Source: Sarcocystis neurona (taxonomy: Eukaryota > Apicomplexa > Conoidasida > Eucoccidiorida > Sarcocystidae). Taken from it: 64,000 nucleotides of DNA. The position numbers and the translations under genes are program-made. Below, one piece after another: positions 13,601 to 22,600 of this stretch. The notes below the pieces were generated by a model that was not told the DNA's origin, did not search any database, and was given only the letters and a program-made list of their open reading frames with translations. How positions within the stretch are numbered: position 1 is the stretch's first letter; the number at the start of each line of letters is the position of its first letter. The DNA is taken from positions 515,758-579,757 of the forward strand of contig KL647294.1 in assembly GCA_000727475.1 (NCBI GenBank), given 5' to 3'.

Positions 13601-16600
13601 CGTATGCAAACATTATCCACATAGATAATATATATACCCTTCCCCCCCCCCCCCTTTCCCTTCCCCGCACACAGATACGTACACACATATACACAGACTT
13701 CTCCCCCTCTCTCTTCTCCTCGTCGCCGTCCTTCTCTACAGGTCTCGCAAGCGCAGGCGTCTACGAAGCGCATGCGTGCCAACCGAGCCAACACGTGTCC
13801 ACAAACCGAGGCGACGTGTAAGAGGGAAGCGAGGCAGAGTCACAACAGCACATAGACGGAGACACACACAGACAGAGACACAGAGAGACGCACAGAAGCC
13901 ACAGACAGAGAGACACGGAGACACACATACAGAGAGATACACGGAGACACGCAGACTCACACAGACAGAGACACAGAGAGACGCACAGAAGCCACAGACA
14001 GAGAGACACGGAGACACACATACAGAGAGATACACGGAGACACGCATACAGAGAGATACACGGAGACACACATACAGAGAGACACACGGAGACACGCAGA
14101 CTCACACAGATAGAGACATACAGAGACAGAGACACAGACGGAGACAACAGGCAGAGACGCGCACATAGACAGACAGATACGGAGACCCAGAGAAAGGCAC
14201 GAAGACACAGAGGCATACAAACACAGAGACAGAGACAGAGGGGCACACACACAGAGACAGAGAGACACGAGACAGAGAGAGACACACACCGAGTGCGCAG
14301 CAGTGTTCACGCACGCACACACCTATAGGAAGGGAGGCAGCCACCGGAGTGGCGTTTGTGCGGAAGTTTCTTCGCGAAGCCGATAACCAGAAGAACAGAA
14401 CTTACATCTTCCCTGCAGGGGAGGCAGCGGAAAATTTCCGAGGAGGGGAAGGGAATATGGAGGAAGAAACCGACGTTGGCTTTGCGCACGCGGCGAGTTA
14501 TATGCATGGGCGCCAGCAGCAGGTGGAAGTCATGTACCCAGATCAAGTCAGACTCATGCGCATGCTTCAGGACGGCGTCTGCCCAGAGTTTGTTGACCGC
14601 TTGATAGCAGGACCACAGGCTGCTGTCGAACGGCTCCTGTATCAGCAGAAGAAGCAGCAGCAGCACACGCATGCCCAGCGCCACATACACTGCAGCAGCA
14701 GCAGTGGGAAGGAAACGACACGCAGCAACAGACCCCCCCACGATAGGAGGAGAAGGATCAGCAGCACCAAGAAAAAAAAGTTGAAGAAGAAGAAAGAGCC
14801 GCCGCAGTACGCCTCCGCGATAGGAGGATACGGAAGCGCAGCAGCAGCAAGATGCAGCACACAACAGCACCACCACCATCTCTCCCATACACACCTCCTC
14901 GCACGCATGCATGCCCCTCCCAGTAACACACAGTCATCTATCTATGGAAGCGTACACAACCATGCGTACACACGCAAGCGTACACATATATAGAGAAATA
15001 CAGCGCTTCATAGACTAACCCGTGGACGCGTATACATGCACATATATATATATATACGTGTGGACATGCAAACGCATCGACTCCTATATCTATATATATA
15101 TATGTATTCTACATCCGTCGTCCATATGGGCACTTACACATGTATATATATACCTACGTCTACCACTCCACACATCAAGCATCCATGATGCGTAGGCGCG
15201 CCTCTGCAAGCATATATATATATATTCCTCTTCATACATATATATATAAATCAGAAATTGATACACCTGTATACATGGGTAGACACGGCCGCAGATAGAG
15301 AAAACTTTGTGACGTACTCGTGTGCAATCTCCTCAACAAAACAGAGACTTCCCCATTCTCGACACACGCGCGTGCAGCGACTCTTCAACCCACGCGACCG
15401 CCCACACGCCAACATACGTGGACCCGCACGTACGGCAGGAGTCACCTACACCCCCACACACACATATACGTATACACGTCCCCAGGCAAGCACACATATA
15501 TACACGTCTTCACACCTACGCATACGTACTATTGCACTGAAATGTCCCGCCTTACACATACACACAGAGACAAAAACAGGAGAGAACGACACACGTAATA
15601 CACTTCGCATGTAAGGCACGAGGAGATCCCCACCACACAAGGCCCGAATTTTTTGTCGGTAGTCTGTTAGACGGGGAGGCTACCCCCGTACATGTGTGCG
15701 CTGCCCACACTGTGGCCCGACGCATGCCACACACTTGCACATACTACGCGTCCCGCCGGCGCAGGTCCACCCACACACACGGAGAGAAGTCTCGACAAAT
15801 CTACGCATGCCCGCGCGCGCGTGGCTCTGTCCGGCGACGCTGGCACCACTATACACACACACAAGTCAAAGATCACTGCGCTGACGTCCCTTTCCACGTA
15901 TACATATATATGTTTTCTGGGGACGTGGATGTCTATCTGTATATGTGTGGGGGGTGTTGGTACACACATATATAGAGAGAGAGAGACAGATATTTATAGA
16001 GAGGGAGAGATACAGATAGGTGGATATACAGATGAATTTAGACAGATATAGATGCATATAGATACAGATATACAGATAGAGATAGACACATATATACATA
16101 GATGTAGACAGATATAGATGCATATGGATATAGATACATACAGGTATAGATGCATATAGATATAGACACATATAGATAGATATATATAGATATAGATAGA
16201 CACATAGATATAGATATAGATAGATATATAGATGCAGATAGACAGACAGGTGCCTGCGTAGTAAATGTGCGGGCAGGACCACCGCATGTACACCGAGATA
16301 TACGTCCATCGAGAATATCTACGCTTTTCTTTGCGTGTGCGTGCTGGGTCGTACACATGGAGACAGAGGGACAAGTACGGTTCTTCAGCGCCTAAGACCG
16401 AGCCGCCCTACATATATGCCCTTCCCTCGACAAGACACAGAGACACAGCCGCTGTGACGCACACACGTACACAGACAAAGACGGAGAGAGAAACCCGCAG
16501 ATACATCTGTGCGAGCAGAGGGCCGCCTCCGGGGTTAGCGAGGGGGGGGGGGGGAGGCGGGGCAGTGCTGGCTGCTCTCTGCATGCATGTGCGAGCTGCA

Positions 16601-19600
16601 GTGTAGCAGCATTGCCACACTCGTCCATGCCTCTTGACACATGCAGATGACCCTCACGTCCAGGTGCGTATACACATATATACACACGGCTCCTGAGAAA
16701 ATCACCCGTACATTCATATACGTTTACATTTATGTGTATACACGTATGAATACATACAAATAGATGAATACATGAATGAATATATATGTGTGCCTGTGCC
16801 TCTGTGTGTGTGTATATTTACGTGTGTGTCGTGGCGCGTTTGTATAACAAGCTGGGGTAGTCTACACTGCCTTCACAGATGCATTTCTATATATCCATAG
16901 AGAGAGAGGAAGAGATCTAAGATAGCCGATGTTGAACGTGTATACATGAAGAGCCTGGAACTTTGCAGGGGAAGGAGAGGGCACTGCTTTGCAGCACACG
17001 AAAGAGCGCATGAGGATCAACTTTCTACGACACATGTGTGTGTAGGTGTGTCTCCAAGAGCCTCGGCTTCTCCTCCTGTCTCTACGTGCACTTTCCCCTC
17101 GTCCTTTCCCCGTCGAGATGGCGAGTCCCCGTGTCTCGTCTCCCCTGCACGTCTCTGTGTCTCCCTTGCTGTAGTCTCCGTGCTACGTTCTTTTTTCCAG
17201 GCCACTTCTTCTTCTTCTCGCTGCGTGGTGTTTCCCCCCGTCTTCGTCCCCTTCCTCCGCCACCGCTTCGTGTCTCTCGCTCGGCCCTCTGTCTCCTTCT
17301 GCCGTCTCGTCTCGTCTCCCCCCCCCCCCGCATCTTTTCTCTTTTTTCTCGCGTATCTTCCTGTACGTCTCTTCGTCACTTCTTTGTCTCTGTGCTCGTG
17401 CGTTTCTTCTTCCGCGGCTCTGCTTTTCTTCTTTGTCTCTGTCTCTGCTCTCCCATTTCCTCCTGTGCAGCTCTTCTGTCTCTGTTTCGTCTTTTCGCTG
17501 CGTTTGCTTTCTGTTCTTCTCTGAAGGACGCACCTGCGTCTTGGTGTCGAGAATGAGGACATTGTGGAAGAGCGGCCACAGGAAGCGATGGCAGAACGAA
17601 AGATACTTTTGAAAGTCTTCTTTGTCTGGGAAGACGGGGACGCAGTCGAACGGGCGGAGAAATTCGATAAGTTCTTGCTGCTCTGTTTCGTCCTCCACGT
17701 CAATCCCGGGCCAGCCAATGAAGAGCACTGGCTGTCTCGTCTTGTGCCTTAGTCGATATAGCGCAGGCAGCAGCGCATTCTTGCTCGGCAGCACTTCAAA
17801 TTTTCCTCGACGGCTGCGCGCCAGCGGTCCCGCTGCCGCTCCTCCTCCTCCTCCGGCTCCTGCTGCTGCTGCTGCTCCCCCCCCCCACCCCTGCGCAGCA
17901 GCGCTGCGTTAACTAACGAGTCCGCGCTAAGCGACGTCGGCAGTGCAGAACCTCCTCCTCCTCCAAGAGGAGCAACAGCAGCAGTCGCCCCACCGCGGTC
18001 GCTGATGCTTCCCACCCCTTTGCGACCTGCTGCGCGTGCTGCTGCTTCTGCTGCCCCTGGCGCTGCGCGCGCTTCGACTCCTTCGTCTGCGGCAGCACCT
18101 GCTGACGCTGCTTCTTCTTCTGTCCCCCCGCCGCTGCTGCTGCCGTGCTCTCCTGCCCCAGCAGCAGCAGCACCACCACCTGCAGTCCACGACGACGGAT
18201 ACTCGTACGACGGCAGTGACGCGCTTGAGCTGCTGCCGCCCTTCAGCAGCCCCGACGACGGAGAAGCAGCTGCTGCAAGAGACCACAGATAAGACTCTCC
18301 CACCGGCCGGCCCTTTGCTGCACCTCCCGAACCCCCATTCCCGCCTCCACTCACCCCATCTTGTGCTGGCCCTCGGCTGCTATCATTGCTGCTGCTGCTA
18401 TCGCTGCTGCGGCTGTCGGCGCCAGCTGCCGGCTCCCACTGCACAGACGCGGACGTGGGAGACGAGCCAGGAGCAGCAGCAGCTGCGTGCGAGCTCGGGA
18501 GGCAGGACGCAGCAGCATGGTCGCCGGCCTCTGCCGCTCCTCCTCCTCCTTTTCCTTCTGCGCCTCGTCTTCCTCCCGCCGCGGCTGACGCAGCTCGCTG
18601 TCCTCCTGCTGCCCCTGGGAGTCCTCCCCCCGCCGCTCCTGCTGCTCCGCCGCCTTCCCGGGCGGCTCCCGGTCCTGCGGCCGACCCTGCGCTTCCGGCT
18701 TCAGCAGCAGCAGCAGCAGGTGGGGCAGTGCGACGGACGCGGATCGGGAGATCTACGGCGCACAGCACCAGCGTATCATTTTCGTCAATCTGCGGCTCTT
18801 CCTCCTGGATCGCGAGCATGCGGTTGCGAGCCTCTGTCTCTTCTTTGTCTTGAGCAGTCACCGAGACCTGAGGTATTGCAGAGAGAAGCAGACGAACAGA
18901 GACAGACACAAACTTCTGCACTCAACCCCGGTACACACAGAGACGAAACGGACGCGCGTGGGCGAGGGACAGCCACGCTTGCTTTGGCCCTACCACTACG
19001 ACTATTACGCGCGCAGGAAAAGGGACGACGCGGAGGAGGGAACACCGCTCTTGCTCCTGCGACCCTCCTACTGCTACTGCGACTCCTACTAGGCCTACTA
19101 CTACTATCTGCAGGCTGCCCAGACACCGGGGTCAACACTTCTCTTATTCTCTGTATGTACGCTCAGACAGGGAAAACAGAAGAACGCGTCAATGCCTGGC
19201 GGCCTCTCCATCCCTCTCTCTCCCGATGCAAACCCCCACGAGAACAAACTTTCCTTCTCTCGTCCGGGCCCGAGGGAAGCGAGAGAAACACACACATGTA
19301 CATGATACGTGACAAATACACAGGTGCGGCTGTACACACACCCGTCGCTACCCAGGCGAACTGACCCCCACACACACAAAAAAAAAAGACATACGCAGAT
19401 CTACAGAGGGAGAGAGAGAAAGGCACATACACGTGGAGAAGAATACCCACACACAGACCCATACATACAGAGAAAGAGACAGCGAGCGAGGGAGAGAAAG
19501 ACACAGACACACACATGCATATATATATATATAGATAGATAAAGACAGATACATAACAAAAGATACATACACACAGATCCACATATATAGAGAAAGAGAA

Positions 19601-22600
19601 CGAGAAAAAGAGAGAGGCGAACATATACAGACACGGACCCACATATGTACACATAGAGAGAGAAACAGCGAGAGAGAGACACACATACAGATGCATATAT
19701 AGAGGAAGAAGACGATTTATACGCAGATTCACATATATAGACACACACACAGAGACTGATACATACATAGAGAAAGACGCATAGACAGCTTCATGTGTTT
19801 ATATATATATATATATTCATATATGCAGTTTCCTACATATATAGAGAGAGATAGACAGATCCATGCGTACGTGTATGTAGAGAGAGAGATACACAGGGCT
19901 GTGTATATGGGAGAGACGCACAGAGAGGAAGAGAAATAAATGGGTTCAAAGATAGACAGGAAGAAAGGGGAAGCAAAGGAGAAAGGGAGAGAGAGAGAGA
20001 GCGCCTCAGGCACAGTGGCACACATATAGATGGGACACAGATGTACACAGGTGTTTATAAACCGCGCATGTATATATGGGTGTGGACCGCGCAGAAGACG
20101 ACACGCAGACACACAGACGCACACGTAATTATGGGGTGAGAACGAGAGATGAATGCGGACGAATACTCAGGAAAAAAAAACCAGCACACATATACTTATG
20201 TGTGTAAAGGCGCGGTCCCCACTCCCTATGGATTCGCTGGACTGTGAAGCAGCCCTGCCGTAGTGAGTTTCGACATCTACTACGCTTGCGCGTGCTGCGG
20301 CGCCCCTTGCTGTTGTTATCCTCTTCCTGTGTCCCCGCTGCTGCTGCTGTCGCAGAAGGCTACCAGCCGCCAGGCGCTGCTGCTGCTGCTCTGTCGAGCG
20401 CCGGTGCGCCCCCCGCTGCTGCTGCTGTCGTCGCTGCTGCATGTGCTGCTGGGACTGCTCCTTTACTCTCACGACGAGGATTCTTTCTGCACGTCAGTAA
20501 ACTTCTCTTGCTGCTCTGTTCGTACGCTCCCCTATCCCCGAGATCCCCTGCCGACAACAGAAAGTGACTTCCTCTGCTCCTTTCCCCACGCAGACCGCTG
20601 CCGCTGCCGCTGCTGCTGCTCCTAAACTTTTCTGACTGCGGCATCCCCCGGCCACGCAACTGCTGCTGCTGCTGTTCTGCTGCTGCTGTTCTGTTGCCCA
20701 TGCTGTTGTTCTACTTTCACTCTCCACGAGAGTCACCGACGTGGAGTACCAAGGAGACGAGACACGCCCTGTTCAGTCCTCCACACCCAGGAGGCAAGAA
20801 AAGGGCGAGAACAGGCGCACCACGTGGAGGACAAGGAAGAGGGGACCAATAAGGTAAAGGAGAAGGATAAAAAAGATGCACTGCTTCGCCCCTGCGGGCG
20901 GCACAGAGCGCCCTCCTTCGCTTCGCGCACACCTCCCTGTGCGTTCCACTCGGCAAATACAGCCCCCGTCGGCCCCCTGCTGGTTCGCTTGCTTCTGCTG
21001 TGCTACTCCTCGTCGACGCCGTACTCACGCCAGCTACTAGGGATAGAACCGACGTGGCAGCAATCCCACCTTCCCCCGTCTCAACCGCGCGCCGACTGCA
21101 GGACTTTCTTTTCGTCTGTTGCTCGGGCTCCTGGTGCTGCAGCACAAGTGCCGCTGCGGTCGCACAACAAGTAACTTGAGAGAGCAAGTACGCTGCGGTG
21201 GACACCACGGGGACACTACCAGATTCTGCCACGCTTCAATACTCACATCGTCATCTCCCTCGACGCCGCGATCTCCTCGGCTCGTCATCTGCTCACGAAA
21301 GAGTCCGTCATCATCTTCGACGGTCATTTCCACTCCCGTCGGCACGAGCTCCCTGTTGCCCTCGCAGCTCTCCCACCTGCAGCAGCAGCGCCACCAACAG
21401 CAGCAGCAACAGCACCAACAGTAGCACTCCACGCCTGTCGCAACAGCGGCTGCAACCGTGCAGCAGCACCCCCTCAGCAGCCGCAGCAACAGCGGCAGCA
21501 GCAACAGCGGCAGCAGCAGCAGCGGCAGCAGCACACTCCAGCAGCCATCGCGACAACCAACCCCAGCAGCAGTGCGAGCAGCGACGCCGCCGCCACACCT
21601 CCTGCAACACCAACGCGTACTTGCAGCAGCAGGAGCGCAGCACGACCGCCCGCAGCCGCGAACGCAGAAAATTGATCACCAGGAACACCGGCGTCAACAG
21701 TTACGTCTTCGAGAGGAAATAACCGTCTGCTCGTATTTATATTGTGTGGGTATCTCTGTTGTCATGCAGCCGTACAGGCACGGCTGGCTCCTCGCAGCAA
21801 CGCAGCTCCACACATACCTCTACACAGAGAAACAGAGAAAATGAGAGCTAAATCTACACACACACATACATACGTTGTACACACCAGCATTGAAGATGTG
21901 CACATACGCATCTATACGTACAGTTGATCGGCTCCACAAAATAAAGGACTCATACAAAGTACTCAGTTTCAAAGAGCAAACGTGCGCGCCTACACGCCGC
22001 AGACTCCCGCTCTCTCTATATATATGTACATATATGTCCCACGAGTCTTCATGTACATATACGGATGTAGTGGATGTATACACGTCTCTAGACAAGATAG
22101 AGAAACGCAGAGTGGGCCTGACTTGGGTATCGACAGGGTCTGCTGCGCGTCGACGCGGGTGCATGCATCTTCCGACAAACTGGCCGGCTTACCGCACAAT
22201 ATCACCGCGCTCGTCCAGGACAACATATTTGTAGGAAACAGACTTCCTCAGAGGGAGATACACGGGCTCCTTTGAAAACCAAGAAGGAAAGACGTCTTCG
22301 TTGGTCGTCAACTCGTGGCAATGCGACACCTGCACGCAAACGAATTTCCCCGCGCGGAACCCGGGGAGAAAATGCATGCAGGCAGCAACGACGCCCAGGT
22401 ACAGGCACACGTGTAGACAAAGAGAGAAGCAAACCACCGTATGGTTGAGAGTTACACAGCCACCAACGTGGACGTCTAGGCACACGCTGAGCGACTGCGT
22501 AAGATAGGCATACATCCTTGTGGAGATACACCTTCAGGAATGTATGCATACGTATGAAGATATATACATATAACCACTAAACGGAGAGACACGGAGGGAC

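Noticed and set aside
18036..19364. 442-codon plus-strand frame rich in Leu and Arg
   Set aside because: It is the antisense of the Ala/Gly/Ser insertion of exon 4, whose minus-strand frame connects to GT20 motifs.
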